Assembly (NCBI GenBank): GCA_002429385.1 | Contig: DIZL01000019.1 | Span: 28,977-92,976 of the forward strand | DNA length: 64,000 bases | Source: Prolixibacteraceae bacterium UBA6029 | GTDB taxonomy: Bacteria; Bacteroidota; Bacteroidia; Bacteroidales; Prolixibacteraceae | Reading direction: 5' to 3' | Part shown: positions 9,755 through 19,581 of the stretch, one piece after another | Numbering within the stretch: the first letter of the stretch is position 1 | Layout of the letters: every line of letters begins with the position of its first letter | Position numbers and translations under genes: made by a program | Notes under the pieces: model-generated | What the model saw: only the letters and a program-made list of their open reading frames with translations | Told to the model about the DNA's origin: nothing | Database searches by the model: none

Positions 9755-10974
9755 ATTCACTCCAACTATCAAACAATTCTGTTTCCCAAATCAAAGGATT
9801 AGTTCTGCGAATAGTAACTCCTTTAATCGTCCTATTAGTCTTCCCACTATTTTCTTTTGGGCAATTCCTTATAGATAAAGATAAAGCAATTAAGATTGCT
9901 TTAGAAAACGGGTTGGAAACCGGGCTCGAAGCACCCGAAGCTAAATTAACCAACAATGGCATTTGGAAAATCAAAAGCATACTCTGTAATGATGATATAA
10001 ACTCTGGAGAATATAATATAATAGAAGTAGATGCTTCTACAGGAAAAATTAAGAATAACATCAAATCAATGAGGGAATATAAATCAGCGGATGGCGTACA
10101 GCAGGATAAAACTGAACTTCAGATTTCCGGAAATCTAAGGGGAATACCTGTTATAGCTGCTGCCAATAAAGCATATAAACTAATACCCACTGATATACGA
10201 GGTGAAGATGCCCCTGTTGTTTCGCCAAATAACAAGCAAATTGCATTTCAATATGAATATAGTAAAATCGGCATTGTAACTATTAACGGGCAAGGATTTC
10301 AACAGATTTGTAATGAATGCAGAAATCCCCAATGGATTGACAATAACTGAATAGCCTATTTCAAGGATCAGGATCAATTCTATAAGAAAAATATTAAAAC
10401 TAATGAAGAGAAACTAATCGCTACTATACCTGGAATGAATGATCAATTTCAGATTTCGCCTGATTTTAAATGGATTGCTTATACAAGTGAAGAAATATGG
10501 GATACTCCTAAGCCGAAGAAAGATAGCTTGGGAAGAATAACTTTTAAGATTAACTTTACAGATGGGCAAGGGCAAGAACTCTGTTTAGTGTCAACCGATG
10601 GGAATAAAAAGAAATTTATCACCAAAAGCGGTAGATACATTAATACTCCATGTTGGTCGGCTAAAAGTGACACGCTATTTTTCTACATTGATAAAGCGAA
10701 ATGCTTTGCAACAAACCTGAATAATGATACGATCATGTATTCCCCCGTACATCATCCCAATACGATATCATTATTCGATTACAGAAAGGTAGTTGACGGG
10801 ATTTTTCCAATTAGAGTTGGTTGTAAGGTTGTTGGCATTGATTTGCATACATGCAAACCCAAATATATTCTTCTGGATGAGGCCGGTACATATTATAATA
10901 TGGTTCTATCCAACAGATTGAAATATTTGGTCTATACCAAATCTGGTTTCTTGTATGCAAGAAAACTCTACTAA
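9751..10974 (+). pseudogene. beta-propeller-like protein gene interrupted by one in-frame TGA
   Basis: The frame starts at 9751, overlapping the previous stop, and runs to 10974 with a single in-frame TGA at 10348-10350. The N-terminal part has a hydrophobic segment (LVLRIVTPLIVLLVFPLFSF) and a domain around residues 30-110. Both halves then read as PD40/WD40-like propeller repeats (VVSPNNKQIAFQYEYSKIG; ISPDFKWIAYTSEE; CWSAKSDTLFFYID). Around the stop the text reads NPQWIDNN-stop-IAYFKDQDQ. By analogy with the other blades, where W/IAY follows, a tryptophan codon TGG is the likely ancestor. It is a recent nonsense mutation, a sequencing error or, less likely, readthrough. The product would be periplasmic and perhaps works with the adjacent barrel protein. 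Confidence 0.7.
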
Positions 10975-11201
10975 AAACATTATTAAACTCCGCACCCAAA
11001 AGCCATGCCAGTCGGCTGAAGTCAGACGTCATAGGATATTATCTCTCCGATTAACAATATTGCTTATTCAAGGCGGTTATATTCTTTGCCGTTTGCCTTC
11101 AGCCGACGGACATGTTATCAGCACTGCACGAACCGCTTAATGTATTTCTCAGGTACATAGCCCTATTCCCCTTGCTTTCCCGATATGAATCTTTCTGTTC
11201 T

Positions 11202-11389
11202 CTGTCATACCTCTTTCATACCTCTTTCAGTACAAATTCGTAACAAATACAATACAAATTCGAAACAAATACGTACCGCTTCGAATTTGTTTCGAATTTG
11301 TTTCGAATTATATTCGAATTTGTTACGAATTTGTACTGAAAGAGGTATGAAAGAGGTATGAAAGAGGTATGAAAGAAGTATGAAACAGA
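11202..11389. repeat. palindromic element in strict 11-bp register (copy A)
   Basis: This intergenic palindrome has arms built from 11-bp units. On the left are CTGTCATACCT and CTTTCATACCT. On the right, consecutive units start at 11280, 11291, 11302, 11313, 11324, 11335, 11346, 11357, 11368 and 11379 (TTCGAATTTGT changing to TATGAAAGAGG). The right arm is complementary to the left over about 45 bp. Together with flanking sequence it resembles the element at 34110-34219. The rest of the gap 10975-11497 contains no gene I can support. Confidence 0.85.
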
Positions 11390-11497
11390 TAAAGGCAATT
11401 CCTTAACCATTCATAACCGGAACAGGAGGAAAAACCAGAAGAATAGATCTTCAAACGGGCACTTATGTGATGTAAATCTAAAATATATATAACTAAA

Positions 11498-11527
11498 AAG
11501 CCGCCTCCCTTTTCAGGAAAGCGGCTT
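11498..11527 (-). terminator. Rho-independent terminator of the mutA-mutB operon
   Basis: The stem AAGCCGC (11498-11504) pairs with GCGGCTT (11521-11527). On the minus strand the hairpin is followed by a short T-run. It lies 46 bp beyond the mutB stop. Confidence 0.85.
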
Positions 11528-11572
11528 CTATATTATTTTCTCACCCTTGTGTGGAGAGTTAGGCAACGGCTT

Positions 11573-13726
11573 TTATTCTTCGTGTGCGGCCAGCAAAACT
11601 TCAAGAATCTTCTTTCCGGCAGCAGCGACGCTGGTACCAGGTCCGAAGATGGCAACCACGCCTGCATCATAGAGGAATTGGTAATCCTGGGCTGGAATAA
11701 CACCACCTGCAATGACCATGATGTCTTCACGACCCAGTTTCTTCAATTCAGCTATCACGGAAGGAATGAGGGTTTTATGCCCTGCAGCCAAAGACGAAAC
11801 GCCCAATACGTGCACGTCGTTTTCGACAGCTTGTTTGGCGGCTTCTTCAGGAGTCTGGAACAATGGTCCCATATCAACATCGAAGCCCAAATCGGCATAA
11901 CCGGTTGCAACGACTTTAGCGCCACGGTCGTGTCCGTCCTGACCCATTTTGGCAATCATGATACGAGGCTGACGGCCTTCGAGTGCTGCAAATTTAGTGG
12001 CCAGATCCTGAGCTTCCTTGAAGGTTGAATCATTTTTACTTTCTGCTGAGTACACGCCTGAGATAGTTCTAATAATTGCTTTATAACGTCCTACATGTTT
12101 TTCGCATGCGAATGAAATCTCGCCCAATGAAGCGCGTTTCTGTGCTGCTACGATAGCGAGTTCAAGTAAGTTACCTTCGCCAGTCTCCACGCATTTACTT
12201 AGGACCTCAAGGGCAGCCTGACATTCGGCTTCATTACGTTCGGCACGCAATTTATTCAATCTTTCGATCTGTGACAAACGAACGGCAGTATTATCAATTT
12301 CAAGGATGTCGATAGGATCTTCTTTTTCGAGTCGATACTTGTTAACCCCAACGATGGTCTGAGTTCCGCTATCGATACGACCCTGTGTACGGGCAGCAGC
12401 TTCTTCGATGCGCATTTTCGGAACACCTGTTTCAACAGCTTTCGACATACCACCGAGTCTCTCCACTTCTTCAATCAAGGACCATGCTTTGTCGGCCAGT
12501 TCCTGAGTTAAAGCTTCGACGTAGTATGAACCTGCCCATGGGTCAACAGCCCGGCAGATTTCAGTTTCCTGCTGAATGTATAACTGGGTGTTACGGGCAA
12601 TACGGGCAGAAGCATCAGTTGGCAAAGCGATGGCTTCGTCCAGTGCGTTGGTGTGCAGTGACTGGGTGTGACCCAAGGCAGCAGCCATAGCTTCTACAGC
12701 GGTACGGCCTATGTTGTTGTATGGATCCTGTTCAGTCAACGACCATCCTGAAGTCTGGCAGTGTGTACGCAGGGCCATCGATTTCGGGTTCTTTGGATTG
12801 AACTGTTTCACCATTTTTGCCCAGATCATACGGGCGGCACGCATTTTGGCGATTTCCATGAAGTGGTTCATACCGATGGCCCAGAAGAACGACAAACGGG
12901 GAGCAAAGGCGTCGATGTCGATTCCGGCCTTGATACCTGTACGCAGATATTCCAGACCGTCAGCCAGGGTGTAAGCCATTTCAATGTCGGCAGTAGCGCC
13001 TGCTTCCTGCATGTGGTAGCCTGAAATAGAAATGGAGTTGAATTTTGGCATCTTCTGAGAAGTGAACTCAAAAATGTCGGCTATGATTTTCATCGAGAAT
13101 TCGGGTGGATAGATATAAGTGTTACGCACCATGAATTCTTTCAGGATATCGTTCTGGATTGTTCCGGCAAGCTGATCCAAAGTGGCACCCTGTTCAAGGG
13201 CAGTTACAATGTAGAACGCCAGTACAGGAAGTACAGCGCCGTTCATGGTCATTGAAACAGACATCTTATCCAAAGGAATCTGGTCGAACAGTATCTTCAT
13301 GTCAAGGATGGAGTCGATGGCCACACCGGCTTTACCCACATCTCCCACCACACGAGGATGGTCGGAGTCGTATCCGCGGTGAGTAGCTAAATCGAAGGCT
13401 ACCGAAAGACCTTTCTGTCCTGCAGCAAGGTTACGACGATAGAAGGCGTTGGACTCTTCGGCAGTAGAGAATCCAGCATATTGACGCACCGTCCAGGGTT
13501 GCATGGCATACATCACTGAATAGGGACCACGAAGGTAAGGAGCCACACCCGCAGCATAGTGCAGGTGTTCCATTCCTTCCAGATCCTCTTTCGTGTAAAC
13601 CGGCTTCACTGGAATCTGTTCAGGTGTAATCCAGTTCTTCTCAATCTTATTTTTGGCATTCCATTCTTCCGTATTGGGTTGTGGAACTGCCTTCTTAATG
13701 TCAATATCTTTAAAATTTGGCTTCAT
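11573..13726 (-). CDS. mutB: methylmalonyl-CoA mutase large (catalytic) subunit
   Basis: This adenosylcobalamin enzyme interconverts succinyl-CoA and methylmalonyl-CoA in the propionate pathway. The 717-residue length is normal for the alpha/large subunit. The N-terminal TIM barrel includes the typical GPYSVMYAMQPWTVRQYAGF near residue 85 and RTHCQTSGWSLTEQDPYNN near 330. The C-terminal cobalamin-binding domain (about 590-717) has the full DGHDRG motif, whose histidine is the lower axial cobalt ligand. The gene starts 10 bp after mutA, so the two form an operon encoding the heterodimer. The operon ends at the hairpin at 11498-11527. Confidence 0.97.
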   Translation of the reverse strand: MKPNFKDIDIKKAVPQPNTEEWNAKNKIEKNWITPEQIPVKPVYTKEDLEGMEHLHYAAGVAPYLRGPYSVMYAMQPWTVRQYAGFSTAEESNAFYRRNLAAGQKGLSVAFDLATHRGYDSDHPRVVGDVGKAGVAIDSILDMKILFDQIPLDKMSVSMTMNGAVLPVLAFYIVTALEQGATLDQLAGTIQNDILKEFMVRNTYIYPPEFSMKIIADIFEFTSQKMPKFNSISISGYHMQEAGATADIEMAYTLADGLEYLRTGIKAGIDIDAFAPRLSFFWAIGMNHFMEIAKMRAARMIWAKMVKQFNPKNPKSMALRTHCQTSGWSLTEQDPYNNIGRTAVEAMAAALGHTQSLHTNALDEAIALPTDASARIARNTQLYIQQETEICRAVDPWAGSYYVEALTQELADKAWSLIEEVERLGGMSKAVETGVPKMRIEEAAARTQGRIDSGTQTIVGVNKYRLEKEDPIDILEIDNTAVRLSQIERLNKLRAERNEAECQAALEVLSKCVETGEGNLLELAIVAAQKRASLGEISFACEKHVGRYKAIIRTISGVYSAESKNDSTFKEAQDLATKFAALEGRQPRIMIAKMGQDGHDRGAKVVATGYADLGFDVDMGPLFQTPEEAAKQAVENDVHVLGVSSLAAGHKTLIPSVIAELKKLGREDIMVIAGGVIPAQDYQFLYDAGVVAIFGPGTSVAAAGKKILEVLLAAHEE

Positions 13727-13736
13727 GTTCTTTTTT

Positions 13737-15611
13737 TTAGATTCCCAATGTAGATTGATATGCCTTTAGCTCTGACAACAAATTGCTCTTTACACTGATA
13801 AAGTTGGTGATCCCTTTTGCTTTTAATTCATCTGTGTTCGCAGGAGCACCAGCTACTACAAATATTACTTTTCCATTGATGACATCAAAAGCGGCAGGAG
13901 CCAGTTCAGTATATTCGTCATCTGAACTACAAATGACCACTATAGCGGCACCAGCTTGCTGAGCAGCAGCCCATCCTTCCTCAACAGTTTCGAAACCATT
14001 ATTGTCGAGTACGTCAAAACCAGCCACGGCAAAGAAGTTGCAGGCAAACTGTGCCCTTGCCTTGCGCATATTCAGATTTCCCATGGTCAGCATGAAAGCC
14101 AGCGGACGTTTATTGGTTTTGGCATAGACATCGGTTTTGTAGCGCAATGCTTCAAAAGTCTGGGCGCCACGATAAGGTTTCAATGTTTCGATTTCTGCTT
14201 CGTCTGAAGTGATATCAATGGGAGCAAAAACTGCAGGGTTCATTTCATGATCGATCTTTTCATTGAAATTAGGAAATTGATTGGTTCCCAAAAGGTTCTC
14301 GCGACGGGTAGCAATATTTAAATCCCGTTTAGCGGCCATCTTCTTAATTTCAGCTTGAATAAACCCGGCACGAAGAGATGCAAGGAATCCACCCTTTTCC
14401 TGAACTTCAAGGAACAGTTTCCATGCCTGATCAGCAATAGAAGCGGTTAATTCTTCGATATAGTATGAACCTGCACCTGGATCGGCAATCTTGTCAAAGT
14501 TGACTTCTTCTTTGAGGAGTAACTGCTGATTGCGTGCTATACGGTCAGAGAATTCTGTTGAGACTTCATAAATAGCATCGAAAGGAAGAACGGTCATTGA
14601 ATCGACTCCTCCCAGAGAAGCGCTCATGGCTTCGGTTTGAGTGCGCAGTGCATTAACAAAAGGGTCATAAACGGTCTTATTCCAGCTTCCGGTCTCGGCA
14701 TGTACAATCATCTTGCATGAATCATCACTTTTAGGATCGTAAGCCTTTACGATTTGTGCCCATAACATGCGACCAGCCCTTAGCTTGGCTATTTCGAGGA
14801 AATAGTTGGCACTGATAGATAGGTTAAACTTTACATTTTTAGCAACGGCATCAATTTCGACACCCTGCTCAGTGAGGACAGTCAGGTATTCAGCACCCTG
14901 GGCCAGCGAATAAGCCAATTCCTGTACGATGGATGATCCGGCATTGGGGTAGTTTTTGCCATTCACTGCCAGTGTTCTGAATTTGGTCAGTTCAGCAGTT
15001 GACCGAATCATTTTGGCTGCATTCTCAATAACATGTTCCTGACCCTTTTTGAAGTTTCCAACCAGTGCATATTTACCAAAGGGATCAAATTCGACAGATG
15101 CACGGATGCTTTTCAAATCCCAGTTGCCTTGTTTCACATACTCTGTAAAGGCTTCAGCAACTCTTCGTGAGCAACAATTGCCGGCAAAGTTCACTTCAAC
15201 GGCATCCAAACTGATGTCATGGAGCAAAACAGCCATGTCAGCAACCGTTATTTCTGTACGTGTATTAAATACGAAAGCCAACGAATTCACTCCTTTCATC
15301 AGATAAGTCAGGGCTTTTTTGTTGGCTTCAGAAAAATCATTTACCGTAATGCTTTGACGGACTAACCATTCGTTGTTGTTTTTCTTGTTTCCCCTTGTGT
15401 ATGGAAATTCGCCGGGTAAGCTGTTCAGGTAGACCAGTTTTTCCAGGTCTTCTTCCCTGTAGAAGGGCTGAACGTCAATTCCTTCATTTGTTTTCCATAC
15501 CAACCTGCGGTTGAAGTCTGCGCCTTTCAGGTCAGCAGTAACTTTATCCATCCACTGCTGTGTGCTGATAGGTGGAAATTCTTCAAAAAGCTTATTATAT
15601 TTTTCTGCCAT
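13737..15611 (-). CDS. mutA: methylmalonyl-CoA mutase small subunit
   Basis: This is the 624-residue partner of the catalytic subunit. It shares the barrel architecture (RMLWAQIVKAYDPKSDDSC, HAETGSWNKTVYDPFVNALR) and has a degenerate C-terminal cobalamin-like domain. There the DxHxxG motif is absent (LTMGNLNMRKARAQFACNFF instead), as expected for the non-catalytic subunit. It is the first gene of a two-gene operon, with a good promoter 30-63 bp upstream. In fermentative Bacteroidota this pair leads towards propionate; the sequence alone does not show direction of flux. Confidence 0.96.
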   Translation of the reverse strand: MAEKYNKLFEEFPPISTQQWMDKVTADLKGADFNRRLVWKTNEGIDVQPFYREEDLEKLVYLNSLPGEFPYTRGNKKNNNEWLVRQSITVNDFSEANKKALTYLMKGVNSLAFVFNTRTEITVADMAVLLHDISLDAVEVNFAGNCCSRRVAEAFTEYVKQGNWDLKSIRASVEFDPFGKYALVGNFKKGQEHVIENAAKMIRSTAELTKFRTLAVNGKNYPNAGSSIVQELAYSLAQGAEYLTVLTEQGVEIDAVAKNVKFNLSISANYFLEIAKLRAGRMLWAQIVKAYDPKSDDSCKMIVHAETGSWNKTVYDPFVNALRTQTEAMSASLGGVDSMTVLPFDAIYEVSTEFSDRIARNQQLLLKEEVNFDKIADPGAGSYYIEELTASIADQAWKLFLEVQEKGGFLASLRAGFIQAEIKKMAAKRDLNIATRRENLLGTNQFPNFNEKIDHEMNPAVFAPIDITSDEAEIETLKPYRGAQTFEALRYKTDVYAKTNKRPLAFMLTMGNLNMRKARAQFACNFFAVAGFDVLDNNGFETVEEGWAAAQQAGAAIVVICSSDDEYTELAPAAFDVINGKVIFVVAGAPANTDELKAKGITNFISVKSNLLSELKAYQSTLGI

Positions 15612-15640
15612 AATAATGTAACTGTTTATAAAATCGGGGG

Positions 15641-15674
15641 CAAAATTAGTGCTTTTTGAGAAGTGAGATTCAAA
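15641..15674 (-). promoter_or_regulatory. promoter of the mutA-mutB operon
   Basis: On the minus strand, TTTG (15674-15671) is followed after 22 bp by TAATTTTG (15648-15641), a full match to TAnnTTTG. The transcript would begin about 25 nt before the mutA ATG. The spacing is 1-2 bp longer than usual. Confidence 0.65.
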
Positions 15675-15866
15675 ACAGTTGTTTTTTTACGCAAATGCTA
15701 ACATTAATCAGGTTTTGAGAATCAGGCACTTGATAACAAAACAGCTTATCTTGACTCATTCAGAATAAGGAAAACGGGAATCTGATCATTCCAAAGAATA
15801 GAGGAGGTTTAAAACAGTTGTAATCCGATGAAAAATAAAGGTTTAAAAATTATGCCCCTGGGTAAT

Positions 15867-16262
15867 TTACATGGAAACCTTCAACTGAAAAGTGTTTGAA
15901 TAGGTAATATTTTGCGGAGCTTGTTGAGATATATCAATTAATGTATAGTTAACATTGTAGGTTCCCTGTGGTAATATTCCGATCAGAATCGTATCGTTCT
16001 TCATCATGCACGGCCATTTCATCATGCTGTTGAACTGTTTCTCAATGTCAATAGTATTCCCTGTTCGTTTATTTTTTGAAAGAGTATTGTAGGTACAGTC
16101 GTCATATATCACCAGCTTAACTAAATCTTTGCTACCAGGGCTATCAGGAATAATCTTCATATTATTTCCCACATGGTTAACCGGCTGAGCCACTTTATCC
16201 TTTTCGGTACATCCAACTGAAAACAAGAGGATAAGAACTAAGGCAAAAATCGTTCGTTTCAT
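15867..16262 (-). CDS. small lipoprotein of unknown function
   Basis: From the ATG at 16262 the product is 131 residues. It begins with a lipoprotein signal, MKRTIFALVLILLFSVGC, whose cysteine would be lipidated. The mature part (KDLVKLVIYDDCTYNT, ILPQGTYNVNYTLIDISQQ) reads like a single beta-sandwich domain. I do not recognise the family. A longer frame reaches 16358, but its N-terminus is not signal-like, so the downstream ATG is preferred. The neighbours are mutA and an ATPase gene on the same strand, both well separated; no functional link is apparent. Confidence 0.7.
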   Translation of the reverse strand: MKRTIFALVLILLFSVGCTEKDKVAQPVNHVGNNMKIIPDSPGSKDLVKLVIYDDCTYNTLSKNKRTGNTIDIEKQFNSMMKWPCMMKNDTILIGILPQGTYNVNYTLIDISQQAPQNITYSNTFQLKVSM

Positions 16263-16410
16263 ATATTCCTGATTAATGACCTTTACTCTAAGACTGAATC
16301 TTTGGCCGAATGGTTGCGTGAGTATATGAATGCTAATATATCTATTCACAATCTCCAATCGTTATTCATTTTTCTCAAACCAAAGATATTAATACATTCT
16401 TGATATCTAC

Positions 16411-17532
16411 TTACAACCTTGCTAGCCATTTTGAAAAGAAAAGGTCATAAACCTGATAACCATTACCGTCCTCATAAATCATATCTTTATTGATTAGAGA
16501 TTTTAATGAGACGTTGACTGAACTCGCCTGTATTAGGTTATATTTTTTTATGAACTCACCTGAATTGGGACGTTCTACTTTCCACTCTTTGGCAATTGCT
16601 TTCATTAATGCAAATTGATTATTAGTGAGAAGGTTCTTGTAATTATAATAAATGTATTCACGTTCTACTAAAATCTGCTGTGCGATTTCTACCACCAATT
16701 CATGTGTTATTTTTGTAATTTGAGTGGCAAATATTTGGTTGAAAATATACTGGACATAGAACGTATAACAATCATAATCATCTAACACCTCATTTACCAA
16801 TTCAATCTCAATTGAACGCTTATATTTGGCAAAATGATTTACAATAAACTCTGAATATATATTTTTAGATATTCGCCCGAGGTTCATGATGTCAGAACTT
16901 TGATAGAAAGGTCTCCCATATTGGCTAAACATTGATGATAAAATATGTTTATTGCTGCCTGAAAAGATAAAATTTATCGAGTTATGTTGCTGGATTTGTG
17001 TCCTCAACAATGCCTCCACGTTTTTCTCAGGATAATTTACTATTTGTTGAAACTCATCGATTGCTATAATATAACGGCTGTCTTGCTCCTCTAAATATTG
17101 GCAAATAGTTGCAACATCTTTTTCAGTTTCATGAGGCTTTTTATAATCGATTTCCAGTTCCGGGATCCCGGTTAATTGATTAAATGTGAGTTTTCCCCTG
17201 ATGCCTGAAATCAGTTTTGTTATTTTTTTCAGATAATTACCCGATCTGTTTTGTTCTTCAACAAGAATAGCCTTCCCAAACTCCCGTACAAAATCACTTA
17301 AACATGTGGTTGGCAAAATATCAAGATATAACAACCTGTAATTTTCGGTTGCTGAAAGCTGATTGAAAACATGTTTTATAATCCCGGTTTTTCCAATTCT
17401 TCTCAACGAAAGTAATGTAATATTCCTTTCGTTTTTTAGAGCTGAAATAATTTTTTCTGTTTCCAACTCCCTATTGCAAAAGTAGTCAGAAGAAATATAG
17501 CCTGAAATAACAAATGGATTGTTAGTTTTCAT
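16411..17532 (-). CDS. ATP-binding protein, archaeal-type STAND/AAA ATPase with winged helix
   Basis: This 373-residue ATPase has a P-loop-like LLSLRRIGKTGIIKHVF near residue 40 and Walker B YIIAIDEFQQI near 155. IFSGSNKHIL follows as a sensor segment. After about residue 290 comes a winged-helix domain (NNQFALMKAIAKEW; GEFIKKYNLIQASSVNVSLK). It lacks the nuclease-like tail seen in the other two ATPases of this window. Such proteins are widespread and mostly uncharacterised. The stretch just upstream contains two 13-bp direct repeats that may be operator sites. Confidence 0.82.
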   Translation of the reverse strand: MKTNNPFVISGYISSDYFCNRELETEKIISALKNERNITLLSLRRIGKTGIIKHVFNQLSATENYRLLYLDILPTTCLSDFVREFGKAILVEEQNRSGNYLKKITKLISGIRGKLTFNQLTGIPELEIDYKKPHETEKDVATICQYLEEQDSRYIIAIDEFQQIVNYPEKNVEALLRTQIQQHNSINFIFSGSNKHILSSMFSQYGRPFYQSSDIMNLGRISKNIYSEFIVNHFAKYKRSIEIELVNEVLDDYDCYTFYVQYIFNQIFATQITKITHELVVEIAQQILVEREYIYYNYKNLLTNNQFALMKAIAKEWKVERPNSGEFIKKYNLIQASSVNVSLKSLINKDMIYEDGNGYQVYDLFFSKWLARL

Positions 17533-17555
17533 ATTTCACATTTAATGCTCAATTC

Positions 17556-17582
17556 TACGCAATTTACGTTACGCAATTTACG
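17556..17582. repeat. 13-bp direct repeats upstream of the ATPase gene
   Basis: TACGCAATTTACG occurs at 17556-17568 and again at 17570-17582, a 14-bp period, 24 bp upstream of the ATPase start. The position suggests an operator or the site of autoregulation. Confidence 0.7.
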
Positions 17583-17640
17583 CATTTTCTCTTAAAAGAC
17601 TACCGACTGATCTTTATCTTATTGCCAATGCCTTTCAATG

Positions 17641-18873
17641 TTATATTTTACCCTTTCCCGCACATTTCTCTACTTCCCTGAAAACCCTTAGCAAATTACC
17701 TCCCCAGATCTTCCTGATTTCCGTTTCGGTATAACCCCTTCGGAGCAGTTCCATCGTAATATTCGGGAACTGACTAACATCGGCACAGTCACGTAATCCA
17801 CCACCACCATCGAAGTCGCTTCCAATCCCTACATAGTCAATACCAACCAGCTTTTTAACATGATCAATATGATCGACCATATCTTTTACCGTTGGCATCA
17901 GCTCAGGGTTCATGGCCTGAACCTCGTCCCACTCTTTAAATAAATTCTCTTTCTCGATATCGGTCATCTTATCCGTAGCCTCCTTGTAGCGTTTGTGGAT
18001 CTGTTTCATCCGCTGAAATTTGACTGTCGTGGTATCAGGTTCCTTGATGTATTCATCGAGCAGGCAAATTTGAATAACGCCTCCCTTTTCAGCCAGCTTT
18101 TTAATCATTTCGTCGGTCATGTTCCGATTGTGTTTGGCAACTGCACGCACCGAACTGTGCGAAGCAATTACAGGAGCCTTGCTCAGTGCAATGACATCAA
18201 AGAACGACTTGTCTGAAATATGTGAAACATCAACCATCATCCCAAGTCTATTCATTTCGGCAATAACCTGTTTCCCAAAGTCGCTTACGCCATTGTGTTC
18301 GGCTGGTTTACTATCGCTCGACGAGTCACAGATATCGTTGTGGTAGGAATGGCAAAGTGTAATGTAGCGAACGCCTTGTTTATAAAATTCTTCAACCCTT
18401 GAGATGTCTTTTGCCAATGGGAACCCATTCTCCATGCCAATGTAGATAGCACGTTTACCTGTTTTTTCAATGCGGGCAAGGTCATCGGCTTTCAAGGCCA
18501 GGGTAGCCAGATCACTATTGTGTTTCAGCATCGAATGAATCGAATCGAGCATCTGGTGAGCTAAAGCGTAATTTTGTTTGTAGTTCTCCTCTGTGCGGGG
18601 TTTTTGTGCAGTGAACACAGCAAAAAAACTGGCATCCAATCCACCTTTTTTCATCCTGGGTAAATCGACCCGGCTGTGGGGTGCCTTGTTTTCTACCCTA
18701 ACCGAAAATCCTGGTTTTATCATCAGCATTGGAGTATCGCAATGCGTATCAATAGTCAGGCATTTTTCGTGTATACGGTTAGCTTTCTTCTGAAGCTTCA
18801 GTTGATTTTTATCGCTGGCAAAGCTCATTAATGATCCTGAAATAAGTAATACGGTCAATGCTTTTGTAATCAT
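17641..18873 (-). CDS. membrane dipeptidase (peptidase family M19)
   Basis: This is a secreted or periplasmic zinc dipeptidase of the renal-dipeptidase family, 410 residues. It has a signal peptide (MITKALTVLLISGSLMSFAS). The metal-binding start of the barrel is LTIDTHCDTPML near residue 40. The family motifs VDVSHISDKSF near 215 and ASHSSVRAVAKHNRN near 235, and the late GIGSDFDGGGGL near 350, are intact. It would cleave dipeptides, including D-amino-acid or proline-containing ones in this family. A TAnnTTTG promoter lies about 30 bp upstream. Confidence 0.93.
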   Translation of the reverse strand: MITKALTVLLISGSLMSFASDKNQLKLQKKANRIHEKCLTIDTHCDTPMLMIKPGFSVRVENKAPHSRVDLPRMKKGGLDASFFAVFTAQKPRTEENYKQNYALAHQMLDSIHSMLKHNSDLATLALKADDLARIEKTGKRAIYIGMENGFPLAKDISRVEEFYKQGVRYITLCHSYHNDICDSSSDSKPAEHNGVSDFGKQVIAEMNRLGMMVDVSHISDKSFFDVIALSKAPVIASHSSVRAVAKHNRNMTDEMIKKLAEKGGVIQICLLDEYIKEPDTTTVKFQRMKQIHKRYKEATDKMTDIEKENLFKEWDEVQAMNPELMPTVKDMVDHIDHVKKLVGIDYVGIGSDFDGGGGLRDCADVSQFPNITMELLRRGYTETEIRKIWGGNLLRVFREVEKCAGKGKI

Positions 18874-18902
18874 CGGTCAGGTTTATTTTCGGTTTGAAGA
18901 TT

Positions 18903-18931
18903 CAAATGTAATGAAAAAGAGAAAACATCAA
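18903..18931 (-). promoter_or_regulatory. promoter of the M19 dipeptidase gene
   Basis: On the minus strand, TTG (18931-18929) is followed after 18 bp by TACATTTG (18910-18903), which matches TAnnTTTG. The predicted transcript starts about 25 nt before the ATG. Confidence 0.6.
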
Positions 18932-19126
18932 TAACTATGGACTAACTTTTAAAAAAGGATAATTATTTGCTGATTAAATATTTATTTTTTCCTGTAAATC
19001 ACACATCTGCTGGTCACTTCAATAAACCATTTTGCGAATATGCCTCCCATAAAAGTAGCTGATAGGGGTAATGCCAGCCTTAACCGGGTAGGGTTTGGGT
19101 AGGGTTCTCCTTTTATTATCTAATTG

Positions 19127-19171
19127 CTATCTGTGTTCTATCTGTGTTAAAATGGAGGTTTTAACACAGAT
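19127..19171. repeat. hairpin with 11-bp tandem units (copy B) in a 650-bp gap
   Basis: Two exact 11-bp units CTATCTGTGTT (19127-19137, 19138-19148) lead into a perfect hairpin: ATCTGTGTTAAAA (19140-19152) pairs with TTTTAACACAGAT (19159-19171) across a 6-base loop. It lies in the gap 18932-19581, where I see no gene. GGGTAGGGT nearby also occurs before copy D at 29585. Confidence 0.8.
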
Positions 19172-19581
19172 GGAAATTAATTATAAAGTAAATTATAAAG
19201 CCCGGGTATAGCGCAATCCCAACTTGGGGACTTTCCGTGGATGTCGAAATCAGGTTTAATGCATTATGGAAGTTCTTCTGATTGGATGGAGAATGGTTGT
19301 CAGGAGGCAAGGGGTTCAATTCTGAATCCTTTCTTTATACCAAGGCAGAAACTCATTTGAAGGATAAACATAGTATTACTGTTGTGAAAAAAGCCTGCCT
19401 GCTTGATAATTAAAGTGGTAAAGTCAATAAATGTGAAAAACGATTTTCCTGCAATCCTATAGGAATAATAGAAGGGCAGCATTTATACTCTCCATCGAAA
19501 AAACAGGGTGTTTCATCGAATAAAATTTACCGTTGGTTTTATTCTTGCGATCTTCGGTTAAGAAAATAAAAACCAAAGATT

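Noticed and set aside
10348..10350. TGA recoded as tryptophan genome-wide
   Set aside because: Many intact genes here, such as the outer-membrane protein at 9047-9754 and the methyltransferase at 60674-61891, end with TGA.
11202..11389. Tandem short repeats that might be read as a CRISPR array
   Set aside because: Units are 11 bp, contiguous without spacers, and palindromic as a whole; no cas gene is nearby.
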